Shown: one piece after another, positions 1 to 9,200 of the stretch | Layout: every line of letters begins with the position of its first letter | Position numbering within the stretch: position 1 is the first letter of the stretch | Made by a program: the position numbers and the translations under genes | Notes under the pieces: model-generated | The model's database searches: none | The model's input: the letters and a program-made list of their open reading frames with translations, nothing else | What the model was told of the DNA's origin: nothing | Assembly: GCA_018241325.1 (NCBI GenBank) | Contig: JAFEEB010000015.1 | Span: 387-64,386 of the forward strand | From: Pseudomonadota bacterium | Lineage (GTDB): Bacteria > Pseudomonadota > Gammaproteobacteria > Burkholderiales > Burkholderiaceae_C | DNA: 64,000 nucleotides | Reading direction: 5' to 3'

Positions 1-1
1 C

Positions 2-727
2 TACCACGCCGTGCGCGTGCTGGGCGCCTCGGGCTATAGGGACGAGGGCCTGGAGCAGATCATCGCCAGCCGCGACACCTACGACCTGATCGTCGAGCGC
101 GGCCAGCAGGACATGGACTCGGAGATCGGGCGCTTTCCGCGCCTGTTCCAGGCCGTGGAGAGCGTGCCCGGCCTGACCTGGCCGACGCTGACCTTCACGG
201 GCGAGATGACGCTGTGGCTGGGCAAGCTGGAGGTCAAGATCCAGCAGATCGGCCGCGGCCACACCAAGGGCGACACCATCGTCTATCTGCCCAGCCAAAA
301 AATCTGCTTCTCGGGCGACCTGGTCGAAGCCGACGCCGCCTGCTATGCGGGCGACGCGTACTTCACCGACTGGCCGCAGACGCTGGACAAGCTGGCGGCG
401 ATGAACTTCGACAAGCTGGTGCCCGGCCGCGGGCCCACGCTGATGAGTCCGGCCGAGGTCAAGAAAGGCCTGGCCTACACGCGCGACTTCACCAGCACGC
501 TGTACAAGGGCGCGCAAGAAGCCGTCGCCAAGGGGCTGGACCTGAAGGCCACCATGGCCCACGTGCGCAAGACCATGGACCCCAAGTTCGCCCAGGTCTT
601 CATCTACGAGCACTGCCTGCCCTTCGACGTGACCCGCGCGCACGACGAGGCCAGCGGCGTCCAGCATCCGCGCATCTGGACGGCCGAGCGCGACCAGCAG
701 ATGTGGCACGCGCTGCAAGCCGGCTGA
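2..727 (+). CDS. MBL-fold metallo-hydrolase, 5' end outside window
   Basis: C-terminal part of a metallo-beta-lactamase-fold hydrolase; the reading frame is already open at the window edge, so the N-terminal HxHxDH metal motif lies upstream and cannot be checked. Visible are a typical strand-turn with a GRGHTKGD segment (His of the second metal site), an FSGDLV segment (bridging Asp) and a late VPGRGPTL segment where many MBL proteins have GHGP. The last 80 residues are helical and end in HPRIWTAERDQQMW. It precedes an FAD monooxygenase by 151 bp, and the two plus the following VOC gene may form one catabolic group. Substrate unknown. The fold assignment is firm, the specific role is not. Confidence 0.8.
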   Translation, partial: YHAVRVLGASGYRDEGLEQIIASRDTYDLIVERGQQDMDSEIGRFPRLFQAVESVPGLTWPTLTFTGEMTLWLGKLEVKIQQIGRGHTKGDTIVYLPSQKICFSGDLVEADAACYAGDAYFTDWPQTLDKLAAMNFDKLVPGRGPTLMSPAEVKKGLAYTRDFTSTLYKGAQEAVAKGLDLKATMAHVRKTMDPKFAQVFIYEHCLPFDVTRAHDEASGVQHPRIWTAERDQQMWHALQAG

Positions 728-780
728 ACGGGGGGCGGCCGGGGCCTCCAACGCCACCCCGGCCGCCTGCAGCCGTTGGA

Positions 781-836
781 TAACTATTGTTTTGATAGCT
801 TGCAGCGCATGATCCACAAGCGCCAAAGCCTGATTT
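781..836 (+). repeat. Comamonadaceae-type short repeat, copy 1
   Basis: The intergenic stretch has the core TTGATAGCTTGCAGCGC followed by CAAGCGCCAAAGCCTGATTT, a diverged copy of the GATAGCTGCTTGCGC repeat seen six more times in this window. It lies between the MBL gene and the monooxygenase and may act as a transcript-end or spacer element; no function is shown. Confidence 0.6.
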
Positions 837-878
837 CCATCATAAAGCGGGCCCCATGAACCCGCACGGAGACAAGCC

Positions 879-2519
879 ATGAACCAACCCGATTCACGCT
901 CGGCCGCGACCCGGCACGACACCCAGGTGGTGGTCGTGGGCAACGGCCCTGTCGGCCAGACGGCCGCCCTGCTGCTGGCCCGCTGGGGCATCGATTGCAT
1001 CGTGGTCGATCGCAGGCCGCAGCGCGACGTCATCGGCTCCAAGGCCATCTGCCAGCAGCGCGATGTGCTCGACGTGTGGGAGTCGGTCGGCGTCGGTCAC
1101 AAGATCGCCGCCGAGGGCCTCACCTGGGACCGCGCCACCACCTTGTACAAGGACGCCACGCTGTTCACCCAGCCCTTCGTCGACACCGGGCGCTCGGTGT
1201 TCCCGCCCTTCGTCAACATCTCGCAGACCCGCACCGAAGAGCTGCTGGACGAGCAGATCGCGGCCGCGCCGCACATCACGCCGCTGTGGGACCACGGCGT
1301 CGAGCAGATCGAGCAGAACGCTGCTGGCGTCACCCTGCACTGCCGCCGCGCCGATGGCACCCCGGTCGAGGTGCGCGCCCCTTACGCCATTGTGGCCGCC
1401 GGCTCCGCCCCGCGCGAGCTGCGCCACCAGCTCGGCGTCAGCTTCGACGGCCGCAGCTTCGACGACAAGTTCCTGATCTGCGACATCCGCGCCGACCTGC
1501 CGGGCTGGGAGCGCGAGCGGCGCTTTTACTTCGACCCCGAGTGGAACCCGGGCCGCCAGGTGCTGATCCACCCCTGCCCCGATTCGACCTTCCGCATCGA
1601 CTGGCAGGTGCCGGGCGACTACGACATCGAGCAGGAAGAATCCAGCGGCGCCCTGGATGCGCGCATCCGCCAGATCATCGGCGACAAGCCCTACGAGATC
1701 GTCTGGAAGTCGGTCTACCGCTTTCACTCGCGCATGGTCGATCGCATGCGTGTGGGGCGCGTGCTGCTGGCCGGCGACTTCGCCCACATCGTCTCGCCGT
1801 TCGGCGCGCGCGGGCTCAACACCGGCGTGATGGACGCCGAGAACGCCGCCTGGAAGCTGGCCTTCGTGCTGCGCGGCTGGGCCGACGACACCTTGCTGGA
1901 CAGCTACGACAGCGAGCGCTGCGCGGCCTCGCGCGAGAACATCGAGGTCACCGGCCACACCATGGACTTCTTGGTGCCGCACACCGAGGAGCAGCATCGC
2001 ATCCGAGTCGAGCGCCTCACGGCCGCGCTGACCGATCCGTCGGTGCATCCGCAGATCGACTCGGGCCGCCTGTCCGAGCCCTTCTGGTACGTCGATTCGC
2101 CGCTCACCACGCCCGACGCGCAGCACCCGTTTGCCGGCCGTCCGCCGCGCGGCCACGTGCCGCCGCCGGGGCCGGGCGTGGCGCTGCCCGACGTGCCGGT
2201 GCGCATGGCGGACATGGACTGCACGCGCCTGCGCCAGCTGGCACGCGACGGCCTGTTGCTGCTGGCCGGCAGCGCGGTGGACCTGCACATGCTGCGCGAG
2301 CAGGCGCAAGACGTCAGCGCCGCACCGCTGCGCGTGCTTCGCGTCGCCGACATCGATGCCGAAGGCGCCCTGCAGCAGGCGCTGCAGACCCGCCCGGATG
2401 AAGTCTGGGTGGTGCGCCCGGACGCCCATATCGCCGCCGTCTGCGCATCAGGCGATGGCCAGGCCGTGCGCGCTGCCTTGCAGCGTGTCATGGGCCGCCG
2501 TGCCGCGATATCCATCTGA
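879..2519 (+). CDS. FAD-dependent aromatic monooxygenase (MhpA/PheA-like)
   Basis: A 546-aa flavoprotein of the PF01494 hydroxylase family, which inserts oxygen into phenolic rings using NAD(P)H. The N-terminal Rossmann motif is GNGPVGQTAALLLARWG (about residues 22-38), followed by the DRR segment after strand 2. The second FAD/ribityl motif is LLAGDFAHIVSPFGARGLN (about residues 297-315), where most relatives have GDAAH and GQGxN. The C-terminal 150 residues look like the thioredoxin-like tail of this family. A GGAGACAAGCC ribosome-binding site supports the ATG. It is followed after 67 bp by a VOC protein resembling extradiol dioxygenases, so a ring-hydroxylation then ring-cleavage pathway is plausible. 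The substrate cannot be read from the sequence. Confidence 0.85.
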   Translation: MNQPDSRSAATRHDTQVVVVGNGPVGQTAALLLARWGIDCIVVDRRPQRDVIGSKAICQQRDVLDVWESVGVGHKIAAEGLTWDRATTLYKDATLFTQPFVDTGRSVFPPFVNISQTRTEELLDEQIAAAPHITPLWDHGVEQIEQNAAGVTLHCRRADGTPVEVRAPYAIVAAGSAPRELRHQLGVSFDGRSFDDKFLICDIRADLPGWERERRFYFDPEWNPGRQVLIHPCPDSTFRIDWQVPGDYDIEQEESSGALDARIRQIIGDKPYEIVWKSVYRFHSRMVDRMRVGRVLLAGDFAHIVSPFGARGLNTGVMDAENAAWKLAFVLRGWADDTLLDSYDSERCAASRENIEVTGHTMDFLVPHTEEQHRIRVERLTAALTDPSVHPQIDSGRLSEPFWYVDSPLTTPDAQHPFAGRPPRGHVPPPGPGVALPDVPVRMADMDCTRLRQLARDGLLLLAGSAVDLHMLREQAQDVSAAPLRVLRVADIDAEGALQQALQTRPDEVWVVRPDAHIAAVCASGDGQAVRAALQRVMGRRAAISI

Positions 2520-2586
2520 TGGACAGCCGCCGCGGCCCGCGACGGCGTCTGACCCCTTCACCCCAACCACCGCAAGGAGACTTTTC

Positions 2587-3135
2587 ATGGCCAATCTCAA
2601 CGGCGTCCACCACGTCGCCTACCGCTGCAAGAACGCCAAGCAGACCGTCGAGTGGTATCAAAAATACCTGGACGCCAACTTCATCCTCGCCATCGCCGAA
2701 AACGAAGTCCCCTCCACCAAGGAGCCAGACCCGTACATGCACATCTTCATCGACATCGGCGGCGGCAACATCCTGGCTTTTTTCGAATTGCCGACCAAGG
2801 CCGACATGCTCGCCCCGTCCGACGCCAACACCCCCGCGTGGACGCAGCACCTGGCGCTCAAGACCGATTCCATCGACACCATGCTGAAGGTCAAGGCCCG
2901 CATGCAAGCCGACGGCATCGAGGTCATCGGCCCCACCGACCACACCATCTTCAAGTCCATCTACTTTCGCGACCCATCCGGCCACCGGCTGGAGCTGGCC
3001 GTCAACACCGCCACGCCCGAGATGGACAAGGCGCTGGACCAGGTGAAATGGGACATGCTCAACGAATGGGATCGCACCAAGAAAGCCCCCACCCACGCGC
3101 GCTGGATGCACGACGGCAGCGGGCGCGTGAGCTGA
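2587..3135 (+). CDS. VOC-family protein (glyoxalase/extradiol dioxygenase-like)
   Basis: A 182-aa vicinal-oxygen-chelate protein. It opens with the typical NGVHHVAYRCKNAKQTVEWY strand-helix (first metal His), has a second His in WTQHLALK, and ends the metal-binding module with SIYFRDPSGHRLELA (Glu ligand), giving the H/H/E set expected for a one-metal VOC enzyme. An AAGGAG sequence a few bases upstream fixes the ATG at 2587, although the frame is open further upstream inside the monooxygenase. The genomic link to the monooxygenase suggests a role in the same aromatic pathway, either ring cleavage or a glyoxalase-like step. The residues after position 150 (EWDRTKKAPTHARWMHD) are outside the core fold. 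Confidence 0.85.
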   Translation: MANLNGVHHVAYRCKNAKQTVEWYQKYLDANFILAIAENEVPSTKEPDPYMHIFIDIGGGNILAFFELPTKADMLAPSDANTPAWTQHLALKTDSIDTMLKVKARMQADGIEVIGPTDHTIFKSIYFRDPSGHRLELAVNTATPEMDKALDQVKWDMLNEWDRTKKAPTHARWMHDGSGRVS

Positions 3136-3205
3136 CGGCCAGCCCCGCAGGTGGGCACCGGTCCCGGTCAAGGCGGGTATGCTTTGACCCGCACGAGACC
3201 GACCC

Positions 3206-4036
3206 ATGAGCACTGATCTTCACCCGGCCACCGCCACCCGCCACGACCAGCACGGCCAATGGCCGCAGGCCGAAACGGTGGACGACTTTCGCCACAACCT
3301 GGCCACCGTGCACGCGCGCATGGCGGCGGCCTGCCAGCGCGTCGGGCGCGATGCCGCCAGCGTGCGCCTGCTGCCCGTCAGCAAGACCAAGCCCGAGGCC
3401 GTGCTGCGCCAGGCCTACGCCGCGGGCTGCCGCATGCTGGGCGAAAACAAGCCGCAGGAGGCCCATCGCAAATGGGAGGCGATGGCCGACCTGGCCGACC
3501 TGCGCTGGTCGGTCATCGGCCACCTGCAGACCAACAAGGCCAAGCTGGTGGCGCAGTGCGCCAGCGAGTTTCAGGCGCTGGACAGCCTGCGCGTGGCCGA
3601 GGCGCTGGAGCGGCGCTTGCAGGCCGAGGGGCGCGCGCTGGACGTGTTCGTGCAGGTCAACACCTCGGGCGAGGCCAGCAAGTACGGCCTGCACCCCGAC
3701 GACGTGGCCGCCTTCTTGCGCCAGCTGCCCGCGTTTTCGGCGCTGCGCGTGCGCGGCCTGATGACGCTGGCGCTGTTCTCGGCCGAGGCCGAGCGCGTGC
3801 GCCAATGCTTCGTGCTGCTGCGCGGCCTGCGCGACCGGCTGCGTCAAGATGCCCCCGCCGGCATCGAGCTGGGCGAGCTGTCGATGGGCATGTCGGGCGA
3901 CTACGAAATCGCCATCGAAGAAGGCGCCACCGTGGTGCGCGTCGGCCAGGCCATCTTCGGTGCGCGGCCCATGCCCGACTCGTACTACTGGCCGTCGGCC
4001 GAAGGCAGCGAGGCCAAGGCTGGAGAGGCGCCTTGA
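3206..4036 (+). CDS. YggS-family PLP homeostasis protein
   Basis: A 276-aa member of the YggS/PROSC (PLPBP) family, a PLP-binding protein without known enzymatic activity that buffers free pyridoxal phosphate. The PLP lysine sits in the [16 protein letters not shown] segment, followed by [13 protein letters not shown] (family consensus GENYVQE) and [13 protein letters not shown]. The C-terminal [23 protein letters not shown] segment is the family signature that binds the PLP phosphate. It is somewhat longer than the 230-aa norm because of an N-terminal extension of about 25 residues. Its stop overlaps the pdxY start by 4 bp, so the two vitamin B6 genes are probably translationally coupled. 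Confidence 0.93.
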   Translation: MSTDLHPATATRHDQHGQWPQAETVDDFRHNLATVHARMAAACQRVGRDAASVRLLPVSKTKPEAVLRQAYAAGCRMLGENKPQEAHRKWEAMADLADLRWSVIGHLQTNKAKLVAQCASEFQALDSLRVAEALERRLQAEGRALDVFVQVNTSGEASKYGLHPDDVAAFLRQLPAFSALRVRGLMTLALFSAEAERVRQCFVLLRGLRDRLRQDAPAGIELGELSMGMSGDYEIAIEEGATVVRVGQAIFGARPMPDSYYWPSAEGSEAKAGEAP

Positions 4037-4911
4037 CCGCGCCCACCGCCGCCACGCCCGCGCTGCGCCCGCTGGCCATCGACGTGGTGTCCGTCCAGTC
4101 GCAGGTGGTCTATGGCCGCGTCGGCAACAACGTGGCCGTGCCCGCGCTGCACGCGCAGGGGCTGGCGGTGGCGGCCGTTCCCACCGTCATCCTCAGCAAC
4201 ACGCCGCACTACCCCAGCATCCACGGCGGCGCCCTGCCCATCGACTGGTTCGAGGGCTACCTGGCCGACCTGAGCGCGCGCGGCGCGCTGCAGCAGTTGC
4301 GCGCGGTCGTCACCGGCTACCTCGGCGGCCCCGAGCAGGCGCAGGCGCTGGGCCGCTGGATCGGCCAGACCCTCGCGCTGCGCCCTGCCCTGCGCGTCGT
4401 CGTCGATCCCGTGCTGGGCGACCACGACCACGGCGAATACGTCGCCCCCGGCATGGCCGACGCCTACCGCCGCCACCTGCTGCCCCTGGCCGACGGCCTG
4501 ACCCCCAACGGCTTCGAGCTGGCGCGCCTGACCGGCATGCCCGTCGCCACCTTCGAGCAGGTCACCGCCGCCGCCCGCACCCTGCTCACGGGCCGCACCC
4601 AATGGGTCGCCGTGACCAGCGCCGCACCCGCCACGTGGGCGCCCGGCGAGATGCTGGTGGCCCTGGTCACCCGCACCCACGCCGAGCCCATCCGCCATCC
4701 GCGCATCAACGCGACGCCCAAGGGCACGGGGGATTTGTTTTGCGCGAGCTTGACGGCGGGTTGGCTGGGTGGGGCCGAGTTCCGGCAGGCCGTTGAAGAG
4801 GCGTGTCAGCAGGTGGTGCGGGCGCTGCGGTTGACGCAGCAGGAGCGATGCGCCGAACTGTTGCTGCCGCCGATGGCGAGTCGTCAAGACGAATACGCAC
4901 GTGGCCTTTAA
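4033..4911 (+). CDS. pdxY: Pyridoxal kinase PdxY
   Basis: A 292-aa ribokinase-fold kinase that phosphorylates pyridoxal in the B6 salvage pathway. It starts with [18 protein letters not shown], the conserved N-terminal substrate-binding stretch, continues with [11 protein letters not shown] (Mg/ATP region) and [13 protein letters not shown], and carries the catalytic [16 protein letters not shown] motif, whose GTGD holds the catalytic base Asp. I chose the TTG at 4033 because it overlaps the yggS stop as TTGA and leaves the full family N-terminus; no ATG lies nearby in frame. The overlap with the PLP-buffering protein upstream supports a small PLP salvage/homeostasis operon. Confidence 0.92.
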   Translation: MTAPTAATPALRPLAIDVVSVQSQVVYGRVGNNVAVPALHAQGLAVAAVPTVILSNTPHYPSIHGGALPIDWFEGYLADLSARGALQQLRAVVTGYLGGPEQAQALGRWIGQTLALRPALRVVVDPVLGDHDHGEYVAPGMADAYRRHLLPLADGLTPNGFELARLTGMPVATFEQVTAAARTLLTGRTQWVAVTSAAPATWAPGEMLVALVTRTHAEPIRHPRINATPKGTGDLFCASLTAGWLGGAEFRQAVEEACQQVVRALRLTQQERCAELLLPPMASRQDEYARGL

Positions 4912-5437
4912 AGTACCTCAGTCGTCTGACCGCAACATAGTGAATGACCGGTTCAGGCTGGTTGCTGACCTTGAGATTTCAGGACTGAATGACAGCGATT
5001 TGCGAAACCCGCCATTCATGCCCGATGAACGCGTTGGTCTGCCGTATCCCCGGAACCGGTCAATCAGCGACAGCTCGTCGCTAGACCGCGCGAACGGCAG
5101 GTCGCGCGACTCGCGAACTTGTGCTTTGCGCCCGAAGCGGTCCTTGCTCCCGCTCAAACGCTAGCGTACGTTCAGGGCCGCCCCAGGGCAAGCGCCCGAC
5201 CAAAAGGCGCGAGCGCGAGCCATAAAGCGACGCAAGCCGAAGACCTACTTCGCGAATTCGATGTCGGACTTGTTCCACGAGCGGATCCCGGACGAGTACG
5301 CCAGCATCCCAAGGTGCATTGCGCAGACCTTCCTTAGCACGCAGTCCCTTGCGAAAGCCACGTTAGACTTTCGTCCCCGGATGCAACGTTGTCTAACCGG
5401 ATGCATGTGCGAAAAATAATCGTAATGGGAGCACGCC
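4912..5437. other. Non-coding stretch at the left edge of an accessory island
   Basis: About 530 bp between pdxY and the Hachiman gene pair. Short open frames exist on both strands, but none has a recognisable motif, a ribosome-binding site or coding-like composition. The base composition becomes more AT-rich and irregular than in pdxY, which suggests this is where acquired DNA begins. No tRNA, integrase or obvious attachment site is visible. The right end holds a small inverted/direct repeat described separately. Confidence 0.5.
5362..5420 (+). promoter_or_regulatory. Inverted and direct repeats upstream of hamA, possible operator/promoter
   Basis: GTTAGAC (5362-5368) and GTCTAAC (5391-5397) form a perfect 7-bp inverted repeat, and CCGGATGCA occurs at 5377-5385 and again at 5397-5405, a 20-bp period. 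A weak promoter-like TTGTCT (5389-5394) and an AT-rich AATAAT (5415-5420) overlap the right arm. The position 18-75 bp before the hamA start makes this a candidate control region; no known operator is recognised. Confidence 0.3.
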
Positions 5438-6265
5438 TTGATTAAATCGAGTCCGGTCGAGATCGACAAGGATGTGTCTGGCCTGAATTGGGAGGTGGCG
5501 GACTTTCAGGAACTGGCGAAGATTGTGGCCGTTATAGCAGTCGGTCAGGTCGTACATGCCGCGCGGATCCTGGATCAGCTTGAGAAAAATGCACCAGCGA
5601 TTTCGATTCCGCAATTAAACGAGGCTGCGTGTGAACAACTAACCATCAAGTCGGGCCTGAATCCAGAGCAAGAAAAAGCGGCGCGCGCCCACCGTGACGG
5701 TTTTCTCTTCGAGTGCATTTCTTGGATCGCAACACGCCAAGGAGCAAACGACCGAATCTTCCAGAAAGATCCCCACATAAGTGCTACTTCGCAAGGTCTC
5801 GACGGATTGGTAGTTGAGCTTGAACCGATGAAGGCACAAATCAAGACGGTGACGATCTGCGAAGACAAGTGCACGGACTACCCACGGAATAAATTTCGGG
5901 ACGAGGTGATGCCTACATTCACGGAGCACCACGGAAACCAGGTGCGTGGACGCGAGTTGCTCGCGACGGCGGTGGACATCATCAAGTCCAAGTTCACCAA
6001 CGACACGGAGGCATTGATTGCAGCCCAAAGAGTAATGGAGCTAGGCCGCCGCCGCTACCGTGCAGCCTTGACAGTGGACGCCACCATCGTTACCCCGGCA
6101 AAGCGGGCCAAGCTGTTTAAGGACTACAACGGACTGGCAGGTATCGAGCAGTCTCAGCGAATAGGTGCCACCTTCGTAATGAGCGGGGACCTGCGCACAT
6201 GGTTTCAACAGTTGGCGGACGCTGTGATCGCGGCAATCAAAAGCGGGAAGGTCAAGAGTGTTTGA
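5438..6265 (+). CDS. hamA: Hachiman anti-phage protein HamA (DUF1837, putative nuclease)
   Basis: A 275-aa protein I read as HamA, the DUF1837 subunit of the Hachiman defence system, which works as a DNA nuclease held in check by its helicase partner. The PD-(D/E)xK-type active site is visible as QGLDGLVVEL (Asp122) followed by ICEDKCTDYPRNKFRDEV (Glu142-x-Lys144), with a helix bearing Glu92 in FLFECISWI before it. The TTG at 5438 is preceded by GGGAG at good spacing; the nearby ATG at 5425 is in another frame. It overlaps the helicase gene by 8 bp, the expected hamA-hamB arrangement. The name rests on motif and gene-pair recognition, not on a profile search. Confidence 0.8.
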   Translation: MIKSSPVEIDKDVSGLNWEVADFQELAKIVAVIAVGQVVHAARILDQLEKNAPAISIPQLNEAACEQLTIKSGLNPEQEKAARAHRDGFLFECISWIATRQGANDRIFQKDPHISATSQGLDGLVVELEPMKAQIKTVTICEDKCTDYPRNKFRDEVMPTFTEHHGNQVRGRELLATAVDIIKSKFTNDTEALIAAQRVMELGRRRYRAALTVDATIVTPAKRAKLFKDYNGLAGIEQSQRIGATFVMSGDLRTWFQQLADAVIAAIKSGKVKSV

Positions 6266-9200
6266 TGTACAGACCGCCGAACTCCTGGAAGCCGCGCCAG
6301 CGGTTCCCGGCCTGAATCCGGCGCAGCTCCCGCAGCTGCTCACCCGCCACTACGCCCAGCTGGTAGCGCGCCGCTTGCGTGGTTCCCAGTGGGATGACGA
6401 TGAAGGCACAGACTGGCCGCTTGAGCGCGTGGCGGACGTCTACGAAATCATGGCGACGGTGAGCGATGACCCGGAGGTGCGCCGTCCAGCCGCTTTTGTG
6501 GCAGGCACCGCGCAACAAATCCTAGCGCGGGAGTCCGAGCTTACAGCGCCGGAGGGAAATCCCATGGCCGCAGTCGGCCGCGACCAAGTTAGCGCCACAC
6601 TGTCCGCAGCGCTACTGTTCTTTATTGCCGAGCAGTATGCCGATGCCTACGAGGCCGGCGGGTTGATTAATACCGGAACAGGCAGTGCTGAAGTCAGGCG
6701 TTTGGCATTGCATGTCCGTGATCTGGTGTGCGGCCGGGTGGAGGCCATCCTCGGCCGATCGTCACGGCCGGGGGGCGCCAGGCCTACGCGGGAAGGGCGC
6801 ATCGAGGAACGCGCCTTCAACCGGCTAGCCGCCACGCTGGCCGACGGCATCGAGCACTTGGCACGTTATGTATTGTCTGAACCTGTCGACGGCCCCATTG
6901 GGCACCGGCGGCAGGCGCAGCGAAACTTTAAGCAGGTGCTCCAGCTTTCTGGCAATGAAACGAGCTGGAAGGGACTTGCCGGTGTGCTTCGTACGTCCTA
7001 CCCCGGGCCAGCGCAGCTCGCCGCACTTCTGTTGGCTGCCAGCGGTGGGCTCGCGGATGCCTCTCTGACTCGGCTACCTCCGCCAACAGGGTCTGATGAA
7101 GATTTTTGGAAGGGCTGGTTGCGGTTCAGGGCGCAGAGCAATCCCTATGTTTGGCAAAACCACCGAGAGGCCATCGCCGAGGATTTTCACCAGGTTGGCC
7201 GCAACGCGGTGCTCGTGCTTCCCACGGGCGCAGGCAAAACCACAGTATCTACTCTGAAGATCGCCAGCACTCTTGCCAGCGGCAAGAAGGTGATCTTCCT
7301 GGCCCCGACTCATGCCCTTGCGGAACAGGTTACAGATGACCTCCAGGGCCTCTTCCCGGCCGACAGGTTCGGCATGCAGGTATCCGGGGAATTCGATTCG
7401 CTATTGCTGGAAGGCAGCGCACTGCAAAACATCGAGGTGATGACCCCTGAGCAGTGCCTGGCGATGCTGTCGTATTCGCCTGATTCTTTCTGCGACGTCG
7501 GGCTGTTGGTTTTCGACGAGTGCCACTTGTTGAGCCCGCAGACGCACAAGATAGGGCGCGCACTGGACGGGATGTTGTGTCTGCTGGAGTTCTGTACGCA
7601 AGCCCCCGACGCCGACCTCCTTTTCCTATCGGCCATGCTGAAGAATGCGCAGGAGTTCGGTGCCTGGATTACATCCTTGACGGGACGCGACTGTGCCGTT
7701 GTGGAGTTGCTATGGAAACCGAGCCGCCAAGCCCGCGGTGTTGTCGTGTACCGACGCAGCGATATCAGCACGGTGGAAGCCGCGTCCCAGGCTATCCAGT
7801 TGGCGATGGACGAAGATGCGGAAGAGCCCGCGGCGGGGCTGCGCGCTGCAGCGAGACGTGCCCTGACGGCGCAGCCTTTTGTGGTTTGGGGATTGCGCCA
7901 CAATTGGGCGGCCGTACCCGATGCGCGTGTCTTGACCGCCTTGTCCAACGATACATTTGCGCTCTCTGGAAGGCTCAGCAATGGTGGTGTTGTCGCGCTG
8001 CCTAATGCTAATGAGACTGCCGCCCGCATTGCTGTGGCGGCCGCAGGTACAGGCGCGAAGTCCATCATCTTTGTCAACACCAAGCCAGTATCGGTCAGCA
8101 CCGCCAGAGATATCGCAAAGCAACTCGCGCTGGACGTTGTACTCAACGAGAGAGAGGCCGCCCTGTGGTCCACGATCCAGACCGAGCTGGGACATGCCAA
8201 GCACTCGGTTTTCGGAAATGGCGCCTTCGGTGCGGTGCCCCACAACGCCGCGATGCTGCGTATTGAGCGCATGCTGTCCGAGCAGCTGTACAAGCGTTCC
8301 GATGGAGCGATGGCCATCGTCGCGACGCCGACCCTGGCGCAGGGCTTGAACCTGCCGGCGCAGATCGCGGTGCTCGCCGGCGATAAGCGGGCAGCCGAAG
8401 AGGGGAACGGTAGAGAGGACCTTCAGGCCCATGAGCTGTTAAACGCGGCAGCGCGCGCTGGACGTGCAGGCCATCTGGCCAACGGGGTTGTCCTCCTGGT
8501 GCCGGAGCCGTTGGTGACCTTCCGCAACGCCGCGCTCGATGACTCCCGGCTGTTGGCGAAGTTGAGTTCGGTCCTTCCGGAGGACGATCGGTGCGTAACC
8601 ATCACCGATCCTCTTGAACGCATCCTGGACCGCATCGCTGAAGGCGAGACCGAGGACACGGAGGTACGGTATACCGTCAATCGCTTGGCGACGCTGGCTG
8701 GGGTCGACGGAGATCCAAGCCAGATGGATGCGCTCATGGCGCGGAGTTTTGGAGCTTACAAGGCCGGCCAGCGTAGGCAAGAAGATGCCTACCTTGAAAA
8801 GGTCCTGGGCTTGTGGACTGAGGTCCAGGAAGCAGCAGAGGCCGAATGGGAGTCTGTGGTGGTAGGACTGGCGTCTAAGACCGGACTACCGCTGGACCTG
8901 CTGGAGCGCCTCCGCAATAAGCTGGAAGCGGCGGCTGAGGACCTACCGACGTCGGTGGTCGGTTGGGTGCACTTCATCTTCGGGTGGCTGCAAGAGGACG
9001 TAGCTGCCCGTGATCACCTTCTGGCTGGTGTGCGGGAGGCCGCGCTCAAGGCAACAGGCGCAGCTACTACTAGCAAGCTCAAGAAGTCGACGCTGGTGGC
9101 TATCGAGCCTGCTGTGATGGCCTGGCTACATGGCGAGCCTCTCAATGCCATCGAGCGCATCCTGAAGGGCGATCCAGATGCGAAGGCACCGACAAAGGCG

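Noticed and set aside
894-2429. A 511-codon minus-strand frame opposite the FAD monooxygenase
   Set aside because: Shadow of a clearly recognised gene; His/Arg-rich and without any family feature.
4901-5164. Short frames on both strands after pdxY
   Set aside because: No motif, no start signal and no coding-like composition.
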